Source: Muribaculaceae bacterium Zag1
GTDB lineage: Bacteria > Bacteroidota > Bacteroidia > Bacteroidales > Muribaculaceae
NCBI GenBank assembly: GCA_002633115.1
Contig: NWBJ01000120.1
Coordinates: 22,696-86,695 of the forward strand
Length of the DNA stretch: 64,000 nt
Reading direction: 5' to 3'
In this document: positions 55,321 through 63,899 of the stretch, in pieces
Position numbering within the stretch: the first letter of the stretch is position 1
Layout of the letters: each line of letters starts with the position of its first letter
Notes under the pieces: generated by a model
What the model was told of the DNA's origin: nothing
Databases searched by the model: none
What the model saw: the letters and a program-made list of their open reading frames with translations, nothing else
Translations under genes and position numbers: made by a program

Positions 55321-56493
55321 ATGAAATATGATGTTTTCATAAGTTATAGCAGAAAGGATACTCCTATTGCAGACCAAATTTGTGAGGCTTTTGAGGATGT
55401 AGGAATTTCCTATTTTATAGATCGGCAAGGAATTGGTGGAGCTTTCGAGTTCCCTGAAGTATTGGCAAAGGCAATTGTGGACAGTCAAGTCTTCTTGTAT
55501 TTGGCAAGCAAGAACTCCTATACCTCTAAATTCACCAATAGCGAAATCACATTCGCTTTCAACAAAAAGGGAAAGAACAAGTTATTGCCTTATATAATCG
55601 ATGGTTCAGAGATGCCGATAGCTCAAGAGTTCATCTTTTCTGCTATCAACCGAAGAAACATACAAGAGCATCCGATATCCTCTACTCTAGTCAATGATAT
55701 ACTTACGTTGTTAGGACGCGATGTAGTCAATAATTCTATTGCCTCTACTTCAGATGGTAAGTATACTTTTGAAAAGGATACAAACCAGCTTGTGTCTATC
55801 TCCGAGAATGGCAAATATGGTCTTGCTGATTCTAACGGGAGAGTAATAGTGCCGTGTGTATATGACAACATTCTACCTTTCTTTCAAGACTTAGCCAGAG
55901 TAAGCCAGAATCGTAGATATGGGTACATAAATCGTCGAGGTCAGGTAGTGATTCCAATTAAATTTGGGGAGGCCTACTCTTTCTCCCACGGATTGGCAGC
56001 GGTATCGCTACAACCTGAGGGATTAATGGGATTTATAAACCAAAATGGGCAAAAAGTCATAGACTTTAAATATCCTTTGGTGGGAGATTTCAGTGACGGT
56101 TTGGCTACGGTTTGGAATGGCTCTCCTGGCCACCCTAATAGCAGATGCGGATTTATCGACACTAAAGGAAGATTAGCCATATCTTTCCAGTATGAAAGGG
56201 CTAATGGGTTTCGTCAGGGATTGGCGGCTGTAATGCAGAATGGCAAATGGGGATTCATAGACACAAACGGTAATATAATAGTACCTTTTGTGTTCAAACG
56301 CGCTCGATCTTTCTATGAAGGACTGGCTCCAGTATCTGACCTCTCCGGTAAATACAAATTTATTGATAGAGAAGGGAACACTGTAATTCCAGCCATCTAT
56401 GATGATGCGGCCGTGTTTAAACAAGGTAAGGCTTGGGTTAAATTAGGTCAGCGTCAGTTCTATATCGATCATAATGGAAATCCAGTTTCCTAA
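55321..56493 (+). CDS. TIR domain - WG-repeat fusion protein
   Basis: A 390-residue protein without signal peptide or membrane segment. Residues about 1-130 are a TIR domain: YDVFISYSRKD (box 1), YFIDRQGIGGA (BB-loop region), FLYLASKNSYTSKFTNSEIT, in which E75 sits where NAD-cleaving TIRs have their catalytic Glu, and LLPYIIDGSEMP (box 2-like). From about residue 158 to the end there are seven WG-type repeats (KYGLADSNGRVIVP, RYGYINRRGQVVIP, MGFINQNGQKVID, CGFIDTKGRLAIS, KWGFIDTNGNIIVP and two weaker ones), a beta solenoid or propeller-like ligand-binding module. A sensor-effector with NADase output is the natural reading, but defence activity is inference. A TTG start at 55294 is also possible. 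The next gene follows 7 bp later. Confidence 0.85.
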   Translation: MKYDVFISYSRKDTPIADQICEAFEDVGISYFIDRQGIGGAFEFPEVLAKAIVDSQVFLYLASKNSYTSKFTNSEITFAFNKKGKNKLLPYIIDGSEMPIAQEFIFSAINRRNIQEHPISSTLVNDILTLLGRDVVNNSIASTSDGKYTFEKDTNQLVSISENGKYGLADSNGRVIVPCVYDNILPFFQDLARVSQNRRYGYINRRGQVVIPIKFGEAYSFSHGLAAVSLQPEGLMGFINQNGQKVIDFKYPLVGDFSDGLATVWNGSPGHPNSRCGFIDTKGRLAISFQYERANGFRQGLAAVMQNGKWGFIDTNGNIIVPFVFKRARSFYEGLAPVSDLSGKYKFIDREGNTVIPAIYDDAAVFKQGKAWVKLGQRQFYIDHNGNPVS

Positions 56494-56500
56494 ATAGTTC

Positions 56501-57109
56501 ATGACTTCCCCTATCACCTTGAACCTTATGTTGGATTTAGGAATAAAAGTGATTTTGTATTTGCATGGATTCACTTCATCGGGGCAATGTCCGATAGTTG
56601 AGGCTCTGTGCGAAGAGCTAAAGGATGAGGCAGAGGTGATTGCCCCGGACTTGCCTTTGCATCCCAAAGATGCGCTTGCGGAGATAGCAAAAGAGATTGA
56701 GCGTTGGAGCCCAGATTTAATTGTTGGCAGCAGTTGCGGAGGATACTATGCTATGCCTTTCATTACAAAAAAGATAAAGGCAATTCTCATTAATCCTCAA
56801 AAGACTATGGTGCCATTTCTGGAGCAACGCATAGGTGTGCGAGAATACAAGTCGCCACGTAAAGATAAGCATCAGTCCTATGAAGTGACCCACGCATTGA
56901 TTGAGGAATTCAAAAACCTTGAAATGCCTGATTCACGGAGTGTTCCCCAAGATTCAGTTTACGTGCTGCTTGGCTCAAATGATCCATTGCGCCAATGGCG
57001 CAACGAGGATTTCGACCACCTTATCCCCTTCCCCGGATCCCACACCATGGCCCCAGCTCAAGTGCGCACCCACCTGGCACCCCTCTGCCGCCAAGTACTA
57101 TTTCAATGA
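56501..57109 (+). CDS. YqiA/YcfP-like alpha/beta hydrolase
   Basis: A 202-residue alpha/beta hydrolase of the small esterase group. LYLHGFTSSGQCPIVEAL is the oxyanion region, GSSCGGYYA carries the nucleophile S78 (GxSxG), GSNDPLRQW holds the acid and GSHTMAP the His. Family members such as E. coli YqiA are esterases. The start may be 56501 or the ATG at 56528. The 7-bp spacing after the TIR-WG gene and lack of an own promoter place it in the same transcript, which makes it a possible partner enzyme. Confidence 0.85.
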   Translation: MTSPITLNLMLDLGIKVILYLHGFTSSGQCPIVEALCEELKDEAEVIAPDLPLHPKDALAEIAKEIERWSPDLIVGSSCGGYYAMPFITKKIKAILINPQKTMVPFLEQRIGVREYKSPRKDKHQSYEVTHALIEEFKNLEMPDSRSVPQDSVYVLLGSNDPLRQWRNEDFDHLIPFPGSHTMAPAQVRTHLAPLCRQVLFQ

Positions 57110-57144
57110 GTAGGCCAAGGCTGAAGGTTTACATTGGGCAGTGC

Positions 57145-57166
57145 TCCACATTACTGTGGAACTTTT
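57145..57166 (+). terminator. Weak terminator after the hydrolase gene
   Basis: TCCACA (57145-57150) and TGTGGA (57155-57160) with a 4-nt loop, followed by ACTTTTT. Confidence 0.5.
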
Positions 57167-57247
57167 TAAATTGATAGATTAGGTAGAGAGGGGGTCAGAT
57201 GGCACAGAGGGTGGGGTAGATAATTCAATACCAACCATAGAAAATGG

Positions 57248-58345
57248 CTATGATTGTTTGCGGTAGGTGAGGATGGCTATGGCAGTGAAACCGATGGCAA
57301 AGGAGGCTAAGGCCATGAAGCTGGGCCATTGGTCGGTAATGGAGGCGCCGCGCAGGTATGAAGAGCGCATGATATCGACGTAGTAGCGAGGAGGGATGGC
57401 ATAAGTGACTCGTTGTGCCCACGTAGGCATTGAGGCTATAGGCGTCATCAGTCCGCTCATCAAGATAAACACCATCACGAAGAAAAACATCACAAACATC
57501 ACCTGCTGCATATTGTCAGAGAAGTTGGCGAAGATTACCGCCATGCTCGACATTACCACTATGAATAGTCCCGATGCAAGATACACAGCGCCCGGACTTT
57601 TCCATGGTGATAACCCATAGACAACCCAGCCCACAAGCATAGCCAAGGTGAGCACGATGAAACCGATAATCCAATACGGTACCACCTTGCCCATCGTAAA
57701 ACTCAACTGGGAAATCGGGCTCACATTTATCTGCTCAATAGTGCCCCTTTCCTTTTCGCCCACGATGTTGAGCGCTGGCAGAAATCCGCACAGCATCACC
57801 AAGAGCATAATCATCAGGGCTGGAATCATGTATAGCTTATAATTTTGCGTAGGGTTGAACATATTCAGGGTCGAGACCTTGACACTCGGCACCGCTTTTA
57901 TCCCCAATTCCTGTCCCATAGCCTCAGAGACCATGGTTTGCACATATTGCAATCCCAGAGTGCCCTTTGTTGCATTCACTGCATTGGCTCCGACATATAG
58001 GGTGGCTGGATTAGGGGAGTCGTATCGGTCAGAAAATCGGTAGGGAATCTCCAGTATCACATCAACATCCCCGGCCTCAAGCAACGCCAACGCCTCAGGA
58101 TAGGTCTGGCACGTATGGCGCAGCTCAAGATATTTCGAGGCATTGAGTTGCGAGGCTGCAAGCCTCGAAAATCGGCTGTGGTCATGGTCGATCAGAGCCA
58201 CGCCCACATGCTCGACATCCATATTGGTCACCAACGGCATCACCAACATCACAACCAAGGGAAACATGATGCAGAGCTTTGGCAGAAAGGCACTGCGAAA
58301 GAATTGTCTGAATTCCTTGCGCAGCATGGTCAATAGAGTTTTCAT
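57248..58345 (-). CDS. ABC-2 type permease (YhhJ/YbhR-like), second of a pair
   Basis: A 365-residue inner-membrane permease. One N-terminal membrane segment (LPKLCIMFPLVVMLVMPLVT) precedes a large extracytoplasmic domain (about 45-170), then five segments (for example YMIPALMIMLLVMLCGFLPA), with EKERGTIEQINVSPI as the conserved cytoplasmic coupling loop. It would pair with the permease just upstream, the double ATPase, an HlyD adaptor and a TolC channel as a tripartite exporter. Its start overlaps the upstream stop by four bases. Confidence 0.92.
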   Translation of the reverse strand: MKTLLTMLRKEFRQFFRSAFLPKLCIMFPLVVMLVMPLVTNMDVEHVGVALIDHDHSRFSRLAASQLNASKYLELRHTCQTYPEALALLEAGDVDVILEIPYRFSDRYDSPNPATLYVGANAVNATKGTLGLQYVQTMVSEAMGQELGIKAVPSVKVSTLNMFNPTQNYKLYMIPALMIMLLVMLCGFLPALNIVGEKERGTIEQINVSPISQLSFTMGKVVPYWIIGFIVLTLAMLVGWVVYGLSPWKSPGAVYLASGLFIVVMSSMAVIFANFSDNMQQVMFVMFFFVMVFILMSGLMTPIASMPTWAQRVTYAIPPRYYVDIMRSSYLRGASITDQWPSFMALASFAIGFTAIAILTYRKQS

Positions 58346-59382
58346 CGGGTGCGGTCTTTGAAATTACGAATTGCTACAACCATAATCAAAGCAGTCATAA
58401 AGAGCAGGATTACGGCATCAAGCCATACATCAGCAAGCGACAGACCCTCGATCATCAGTTTGCGCATCGCATCGATGTACCATCGTGCTGGTACAATAGC
58501 TGAGAATTGCTTGAGGATTATCGGCAGATTATCTATGGGGAACATCAAGCCCGAGAGCATCACCACCGGCATAATCATCACCATGCCGCAAATCAGCATT
58601 GCCATCACCTGATTCTTAGCGATAGTTGAAACAAGCAAGCCGAATGCCAGCGACAAAACGATGTAGAGCAAGGTGAGCAGAGTGATGCTCAGCACTCCGC
58701 CCGACAATGGCACATCGAGCATGAAGCGAGCAATAAGCAGGATTAGCAGCAGGTCGATGCATGAAAGCACAAAGAAGGGCACCATCTTGCTGGTGATGAT
58801 CATTGATGGGTGAGCCGGAGAAACCAGAAGCAAATCGAGAGTGCCAGTCTCCTTCTCGCGCACGATGGCCACGGCAGTCATCAAAGCGCATACCAACAAG
58901 AACAGCATCCCCATGATTCCCGGCGCAAAATTGTAGGCAGACTTTAACAACGGGTTGTAGAGGTAATGGGTATCCACCATCGGATTGCCATGAGCGCCAG
59001 TGAGTATGGCTGTGACATACCCAGCGCTCGATTGGGAATTCACCGGATTGCTGGCATCTGTTATCACTTGCGCCTCCTCGCCATCGCGGAACCATACCAC
59101 GGCATTGGCACCTCCCCGGCGCAGCAGGGGATAGACCTCCTCGGGGTCAACCCGACCAATCAGAGTAATATACGGATTGGACTCAAGGCGCTGGATATGC
59201 TGGCGCACATCCTCGCTGTATTTCTGCCAAGTGACGGCAACATCGACATTGTTGACCTCGGTGGATATGGCAAAACCGAACAGCAGCATCTGCACTACCG
59301 GAATCAGCACCACTACAAGCAGCATGCGCCAATCGCGCAGCACATGCAGCGTCTCTTTCTTGACAAAAGCAGCACGCATCAT
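58342..59382 (-). CDS. ABC-2 type permease (YbhS-like), first of a pair
   Basis: A 346-residue homologue of its downstream neighbour, with the same one-plus-five topology: N-terminal segment LLVVVLIPVVQMLLFGFAIS, extracytoplasmic domain, KETGTLDLLLVSPAHPS coupling loop, and the hydrophobic C-terminal set. An open frame continues upstream to 59514, but that part lies in the ATPase gene. The ATG at 59382 overlaps the ATPase stop as ATGA and is preferred. Confidence 0.92.
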   Translation of the reverse strand: MMRAAFVKKETLHVLRDWRMLLVVVLIPVVQMLLFGFAISTEVNNVDVAVTWQKYSEDVRQHIQRLESNPYITLIGRVDPEEVYPLLRRGGANAVVWFRDGEEAQVITDASNPVNSQSSAGYVTAILTGAHGNPMVDTHYLYNPLLKSAYNFAPGIMGMLFLLVCALMTAVAIVREKETGTLDLLLVSPAHPSMIITSKMVPFFVLSCIDLLLILLIARFMLDVPLSGGVLSITLLTLLYIVLSLAFGLLVSTIAKNQVMAMLICGMVMIMPVVMLSGLMFPIDNLPIILKQFSAIVPARWYIDAMRKLMIEGLSLADVWLDAVILLFMTALIMVVAIRNFKDRTR

Positions 59383-60872
59383 GGGTTTTGGCCCTCCCGC
59401 GCCAGAGTAAAGAATACCTCTTGCATATCCTTGGCGTGATATGTCTCTTTGAGTTGAGCGGGGGTGCCAAGAGCCTTGATGCGTCCATCGACCATGATGC
59501 TCACTCGGTCGCAATATTCTGCCTCGTCCATATAGTGGGTAGTGACAAATATTGTCACGCCCTTGGCCGCTGTCTGATAGATTATATCCCAGAATTGGCG
59601 ACGAGCCACTGGGTCAACTCCTCCGGTCGGTTCATCGAGAAATACTATATCAGGCCTATGCAGCATTGCCACGCAGAATGCCAATTTCTGTTTCCAACCG
59701 AGTGGTATGTCTGCCACCAGTTCGTTGCGGCGTTCATAGAATTGCAATTCATCGAGCAATTCTTTGCCCCGCGCATCAATCTGAGCCGAATCCATGCCAT
59801 AGATACCGCTGAAGAATTGTATATTCTCCCACAGCGTCAAATCCTCGTATAGCGAAAACTTTTGGCTCATGTATCCTATTCTCTGCTTTATTTCCTGCGC
59901 CTGTGTCGAGATGTCGTATCCAGCCACGGTGCCGTGGCCAGAGGTTGGATAACTAAGTCCGCACAGCATGCGCATAGCCGTGGTCTTACCTGCGCCGTTG
60001 GCGCCGAGAAAACCAAAAACTTCGCCCTTATCGACCGAGAAAGTTATATTGTTTACGGCAGTGAAATTGCCGAATTTCTTGGTGAGATTCTCCACGGCGA
60101 TGGCCTTGCCAGCCTGGGGATAATAGGCGCGCTTCATGTCGGCCGTGGCATCGCTGCCCATCAGTTTGATGAATGCCTCCTCGACCGTCTTGCACTCATG
60201 CTTGAGCACAATGCGCTCGGGTGTGTCGATATCCATTATTTTTCCTTGCGAGATTAGGGCAATGGTGTCGCATCGGCTCGCCTCATCCATATATGGCGTG
60301 GCCACGAGTATGGTGATGCCTTGATGGCGCAACGAATCGAGGAGGTCCCAGAGCTCTTTGCGGCTCACAGCATCAACGCCAGTGGTCGGTTCGTCAAGAA
60401 TCAATACTGTTGGCTTGTGAATTAGGGCGCAGCACAAGGCAAGTTTCTGCTTCATGCCTCCCGAGAGTTTTCCAGCGGCTCGATTTTTGAATGGCTCGAT
60501 TTGCTGATAGATGGGCGCAATCAATTCTTCTGCTTCCTGGCGGGGAGTGCCGAAGATGGCAGCGAAGAAATTGATATTTTCCTCAATTGTCAAGTCGGGA
60601 TACAGAGAGAATTTGCCTGGCATATATCCGATGCGAGCTCTGAGCGCACGGTAATCCTTTACTACATCCAGACCATCGACCATCGCCTCGCCCGAGTCGG
60701 GCAACAGCAGCGTGGCCAATATGCGCAACAACGTAGTCTTGCCGGCTCCGTCGGGACCGATCAGGCCGTAGATGATGCCGCGAGGCACCTCTATGGTCGC
60801 TCGGTCGAGAGCCAGCACCTTGCCGTAGCGCTTGGTCAGGTCAGTTGTCGATACTATCGTTGACATAGACAT
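59379..60872 (-). CDS. ABC transporter ATPase with two fused nucleotide-binding domains (YbhF/RbbA-like)
   Basis: A 497-residue tandem ATPase. NBD1 has Walker A GPDGAGKTT (39-47), signature LSGGM (136-140) and Walker B VLILDEP. NBD2 has Walker A GANGAGKTT (290-298) and Walker B IVFLDEP. In NBD2 the signature LSGG is replaced by IPLGWKQ (about 389-395), so one of the two ATP sites is likely degenerate. The protein powers the two permeases encoded downstream. The layout parallels the E. coli ybhGFSR/cecR locus. It overlaps the HlyD gene by 32 bases. Confidence 0.94.
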   Translation of the reverse strand: MSMSTIVSTTDLTKRYGKVLALDRATIEVPRGIIYGLIGPDGAGKTTLLRILATLLLPDSGEAMVDGLDVVKDYRALRARIGYMPGKFSLYPDLTIEENINFFAAIFGTPRQEAEELIAPIYQQIEPFKNRAAGKLSGGMKQKLALCCALIHKPTVLILDEPTTGVDAVSRKELWDLLDSLRHQGITILVATPYMDEASRCDTIALISQGKIMDIDTPERIVLKHECKTVEEAFIKLMGSDATADMKRAYYPQAGKAIAVENLTKKFGNFTAVNNITFSVDKGEVFGFLGANGAGKTTAMRMLCGLSYPTSGHGTVAGYDISTQAQEIKQRIGYMSQKFSLYEDLTLWENIQFFSGIYGMDSAQIDARGKELLDELQFYERRNELVADIPLGWKQKLAFCVAMLHRPDIVFLDEPTGGVDPVARRQFWDIIYQTAAKGVTIFVTTHYMDEAEYCDRVSIMVDGRIKALGTPAQLKETYHAKDMQEVFFTLAREGQNP

Positions 60873-61749
60873 TTCCGGTTAAACCGATTTTCAGCAGCCC
60901 GTCATTTTTTACTCTAATCTTTACTGCGTACACCAGGTTGGCGCGAGAATTGCGCGTTTGGATTGTCTTGGGCGTGAACTCGCTGGTAGGAGAAATAAAA
61001 GAAATCACACCCAGATATTTCTTCTCGTTGTCACCCCCGTAGAGGGCCACAACCTTTACTCTTTGTCCGAGTCTTAGGCCTGACAATTGGTCGCTGGTGA
61101 AATAGGCGCGGAGGTAAATGTCATCGAGATTGCCAATCTTGAATAGCGGGGTACCGAAGGCGGCGACCTCCCCAGCCATGGCTTTTTTGTTCAGCACCAC
61201 GCCATCGATGGGCGAAGACAAATGGCATTTGCGCAGATTGTCTTCGACTGATGCCATCTGTGCCTCAATGGCAGCGGCATTGTCGGTGAGCGAGGTGGTG
61301 CTGTTTTCCAATTGGGATAGCAATCCCGAGAGTTGACCTTCAAGGGATGCAACTTGAGTATTGTAATCATCGAGTTGCTTTTGTGTAGCGGCTCCTTTTG
61401 CGAGCAGTCGTTCGGTGCGGTCGCGATTGACCTTGGCTCCGGCAATCTGTTCGCGCAGCGATGCGGCTTGTCGTGCTATGTCAGGGCGAGAGGCGAGGGT
61501 GGAGGAGAATTGTTGCTGCAGTTGCAATTTCTGCAGATATAATTGCAAGGTATCGATCAGTCCGATTTCCTTTAGCGCTTGCAAGGTGTCGCCCTCTTCG
61601 ACATTAAGGTATAGGATTTGGCCGGCTGTTTGGGCTGAGACTATCACTTCATCGACTTCGAATGTGCCTTGCGCGTCGTAATCATTGCCAGAGGAGCAAG
61701 CTGCCAATAGTCCGAGAACTGGGAATATGAGGGGAAGTATCTTTTTCAT
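60841..61749 (-). CDS. HlyD-family membrane fusion protein (lipoprotein)
   Basis: A 302-residue periplasmic adaptor of the tripartite exporter. The lipobox LAACSSG puts the lipidated Cys at 18. A biotinyl-lipoyl-like hairpin (about 25-60 and 165-200; VSAQTAGQILYLNVEEGDTL) flanks a long helical hairpin (about 75-165; REQIAGAKVNRDRTERLLAK), and a beta-barrel domain follows (about 205-295). Adaptors of this type bridge the permeases to TolC. It starts 4 bases inside the TolC gene end. Confidence 0.93.
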   Translation of the reverse strand: MKKILPLIFPVLGLLAACSSGNDYDAQGTFEVDEVIVSAQTAGQILYLNVEEGDTLQALKEIGLIDTLQLYLQKLQLQQQFSSTLASRPDIARQAASLREQIAGAKVNRDRTERLLAKGAATQKQLDDYNTQVASLEGQLSGLLSQLENSTTSLTDNAAAIEAQMASVEDNLRKCHLSSPIDGVVLNKKAMAGEVAAFGTPLFKIGNLDDIYLRAYFTSDQLSGLRLGQRVKVVALYGGDNEKKYLGVISFISPTSEFTPKTIQTRNSRANLVYAVKIRVKNDGLLKIGLTGNVYVNDSIDN

Positions 61750-63029
61750 TTTGAGGAATTGTAGGTGTGCGACAAGTTGTAGGTTGATTGGATGTATTCG
61801 ATGCGACGAGAATTGGCCGAGATGCGAGCGTTCTTCTCATCGGTGATCTTCAGGAGCAGGTCGGTGGGTTCAATTATGCCCTCGGTGAGACGAGCCTCAG
61901 CGGCTTGGCGCACTCTGATTCTGAGATTCAGAATCTCCTCGTCAGTGAGAGCGAGTTGACGCAGTTTGTCTATCTCGCGCCTTTGCTGCGTGGCTTGCAC
62001 TTGGCTGTTGAAATCAAACACCTCTTGCGCCACATCCAATCGGTCTTGAGCGGCTTGCAGCTGGCGCAGACTGTTCTTTTTGGTGTAGAGTTGATTAATA
62101 GGCCAATTGAGGGAAACCCCGATGGTGGCGCTGAATTTAGGGTCGCGGTTCATCATCGCCTCCATGAAATTTAGGCCTGGATAACCGAAATAACCCTGAG
62201 CCATGGCAGAAAGTGTGGGACGAGTTTGTACCTTGATTTGTTCTTCTTGGGCTTGCAATGTCTGCTTGCGGGCTGAGAGCAATTGCGATTCGGGGCGCCA
62301 ATTAAAGTTGGCAGATGCAGGGGCTGGAGCTGGTGCCGGTTCGGATAGCTGGTCGTCGATAGGATGGCCGATGTAAAGGCCCAAGACGTCAGAGTATGCC
62401 TCGCGAGCTGAATTGATGGTTAGCTTTTGCTGCTTGGCAGAGAGGAGTTCGGCTTGGATTGCGTCGGCATCGCTGACCATGGCAGCACCGTTGTCAACCA
62501 TGACTTGCATGCAATCGAGGTTGGCGCGAAGCAATTCTATAGTGGCATCTACCGCCGTACCTTGCTGCTGGAGCAACAGGATTGAGAAAAACAGGTCATC
62601 CACTCGGGCTTGCACTTGGTATAGCTCAACATCGTCTGATAGGATATTTTCGCGCGTTTGGGCTCGGGCTATGTCTTTTTGGGCCTTTACGCGGCCTCCG
62701 TCCCAAATCATCTGGCTCACATCAATGGCGGCTTTGTATGAGAAATTCGACATGCCTCGGACGTCAAGGCCGTTTTGCTGCAGCATATTTTTGAGTACAT
62801 CTGGATATGAGGCCACAGCGCTCTGCCAATTGCCTTGCAATGAGCCTGAGACCTGAGGGAGCCAAGCCTTCTGGGCATTGGATAGTGTGTATTCCTCGGT
62901 TAATTGCAGCAGATTGTAGTTCTTGACTAATGGGTAATGGTCTTGCGCCTCAGTTCGCGCTTGCTCCAAGGTGAGTGCATTTAGGTTGAGGCTCAGCAGG
63001 AATAAGAGTAGGGCAAAGAAGGTTCTCAT
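61746..63029 (-). CDS. TolC-family outer-membrane efflux protein
   Basis: A 427-residue outer-membrane channel with a signal peptide (MRTFFALLLFLLSLNLNALT). Two repeats of helix-rich sequence typical of TolC are visible: EQARTEAQDHYPLVKNYNLL and YTLSNAQKAWLPQVSGSLQG in the first, RAESRLLSARKQTLQAQEEQ-like (here PESQLLSARKQTLQAQEEQI) and QAQEVFDFNSQV-type coils in the second. The start is the ATG at 63029, overlapping the TetR stop as ATGA; a frame extending to 63074 lies within the regulator gene. Confidence 0.93.
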   Translation of the reverse strand: MRTFFALLLFLLSLNLNALTLEQARTEAQDHYPLVKNYNLLQLTEEYTLSNAQKAWLPQVSGSLQGNWQSAVASYPDVLKNMLQQNGLDVRGMSNFSYKAAIDVSQMIWDGGRVKAQKDIARAQTRENILSDDVELYQVQARVDDLFFSILLLQQQGTAVDATIELLRANLDCMQVMVDNGAAMVSDADAIQAELLSAKQQKLTINSAREAYSDVLGLYIGHPIDDQLSEPAPAPAPASANFNWRPESQLLSARKQTLQAQEEQIKVQTRPTLSAMAQGYFGYPGLNFMEAMMNRDPKFSATIGVSLNWPINQLYTKKNSLRQLQAAQDRLDVAQEVFDFNSQVQATQQRREIDKLRQLALTDEEILNLRIRVRQAAEARLTEGIIEPTDLLLKITDEKNARISANSRRIEYIQSTYNLSHTYNSSK

Positions 63030-63652
63030 AGGTTCTGGTGGTGTGGAGTTAGGCGTTGGCGGATGATTTCGCAATTTTCGGTGCGGCGTTTGGCCAGCAC
63101 TTCTTCTTTAGTCATGTTCACGATGGCTCCAAACACATCGCTCATTATGATTGATGTGGCATTGAGGAATAGGATATTGGCCACCAAATCGGAAAAATCG
63201 ATTGGGGCGAGGGTGCCTTGTGTGATTTCGCGATCCATGGCATCTTGGAATTCTTGGCTTATCTGTCTGTAGAATTCATGCATCCTCAGTTGCATGAATT
63301 TGATCTTATCGGGATTGAATTTTACCTCTGTGAAGAAAAAGCTCGGCAACTGAGGATTCTCCATCAAGAAATCAAAGTGCCTACTGGTCAGATGCACTGC
63401 TCGCTCCACCATCGGCAGGTCGGGACGCTCGTGCAGTATCTCGTACATCTTGCTGGTGAGCAATTCGAGCTTGCTTTCCAGTATCTTTTGGTATAGGGTC
63501 TCCTTGGTCTTGAAATGGTAGTGGAGCATGGTGTGCGACACGCCTGCGGCAGCCGCAATCGATACCGTACGCGCCCCCGAGAAGCCCTTGGCCATAAACT
63601 CGGCCTCGGCTGCTTGCAGTATCGCCTGCTCCGTGCTATTTTCCTGTTGCAT
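63026..63652 (-). CDS. TetR/AcrR-family repressor of the efflux operon
   Basis: A 208-residue one-component regulator. The HTH spans about residues 10-50 (EQAILQAAEAEFMAKGFSGA, VSIAAAAGVSHTMLHYHFKT), and the rest is the helical ligand-binding domain. As first gene of the operon it probably represses itself and the exporter; the inducer is unknown. A longer frame starts at 63700, but its 16 extra residues (repeating N-C-L-T) are encoded by operator repeats downstream of the -7 element at 63698-63705, so the ATG at 63652 is the start. Confidence 0.92.
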   Translation of the reverse strand: MQQENSTEQAILQAAEAEFMAKGFSGARTVSIAAAAGVSHTMLHYHFKTKETLYQKILESKLELLTSKMYEILHERPDLPMVERAVHLTSRHFDFLMENPQLPSFFFTEVKFNPDKIKFMQLRMHEFYRQISQEFQDAMDREITQGTLAPIDFSDLVANILFLNATSIIMSDVFGAIVNMTKEEVLAKRRTENCEIIRQRLTPHHQNL

Positions 63653-63660
63653 AGCCTCCA

Positions 63661-63696
63661 AACAATTGGTCAAACATTTGGTTAAACAATTTGTTT
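63661..63696 (-). promoter_or_regulatory. Triple 12-bp repeat, probable TetR operator
   Basis: AACAATTGGTCA, AACATTTGGTTA and AACAATTTGTTT start at 63661, 63673 and 63685, exactly 12 bp apart, between the -7 element and the repressor start codon. The position and periodicity suit binding of the adjacent TetR protein; this is inference. Confidence 0.6.
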
Positions 63697-63697
63697 G

Positions 63698-63729
63698 CAA
63701 ATGTACGACTTTATTCCCAACCCACCAAA
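63698..63729 (-). promoter_or_regulatory. Promoter of the TetR-efflux operon
   Basis: Minus-strand TACATTTG (63698-63705) and TTTG (63726-63729), 20-bp spacer. It drives the six-gene operon running down to 57248. Confidence 0.7.
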
Positions 63730-63762
63730 TTTATTTCCAAAAAAAATTGCAAAAAAAATTGA

Positions 63763-63797
63763 GCGGAACAGGGGACAGTCCTCCTGTTCCGCTTTTT
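63763..63797. terminator. Hairpin with T tracts, probable terminator or insulator
   Basis: GCGGAACAGG (63763-63772) pairs with CCTGTTCCGC (63783-63792) around a 10-nt loop, followed by TTTTT on plus. On minus a T8 run starts 3 nt after the stem. It lies between the divergent TetR promoter and the right-edge gene. Confidence 0.65.
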
Positions 63798-63863
63798 CAA
63801 TGATATCTAGTGACTTGATTTGATTTTTCATCCTTCGAATTTTCTGATTCGGAGAAAAAGCCT

Positions 63864-63871
63864 TATATTTG
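63864..63871 (+). promoter_or_regulatory. -7 element of the right-edge gene
   Basis: TATATTTG, 29 bp upstream of the ATG at 63900; no clear -33. Confidence 0.5.
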
Positions 63872-63899
63872 CAGCGGAAACAATTGAAGACTTAGTATC

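Noticed and set aside
63653..63700. N-terminal 16 residues of the TetR regulator
   Set aside because: They overlap the -7 element and translate the operator repeats, so they are upstream of or at the transcription start.
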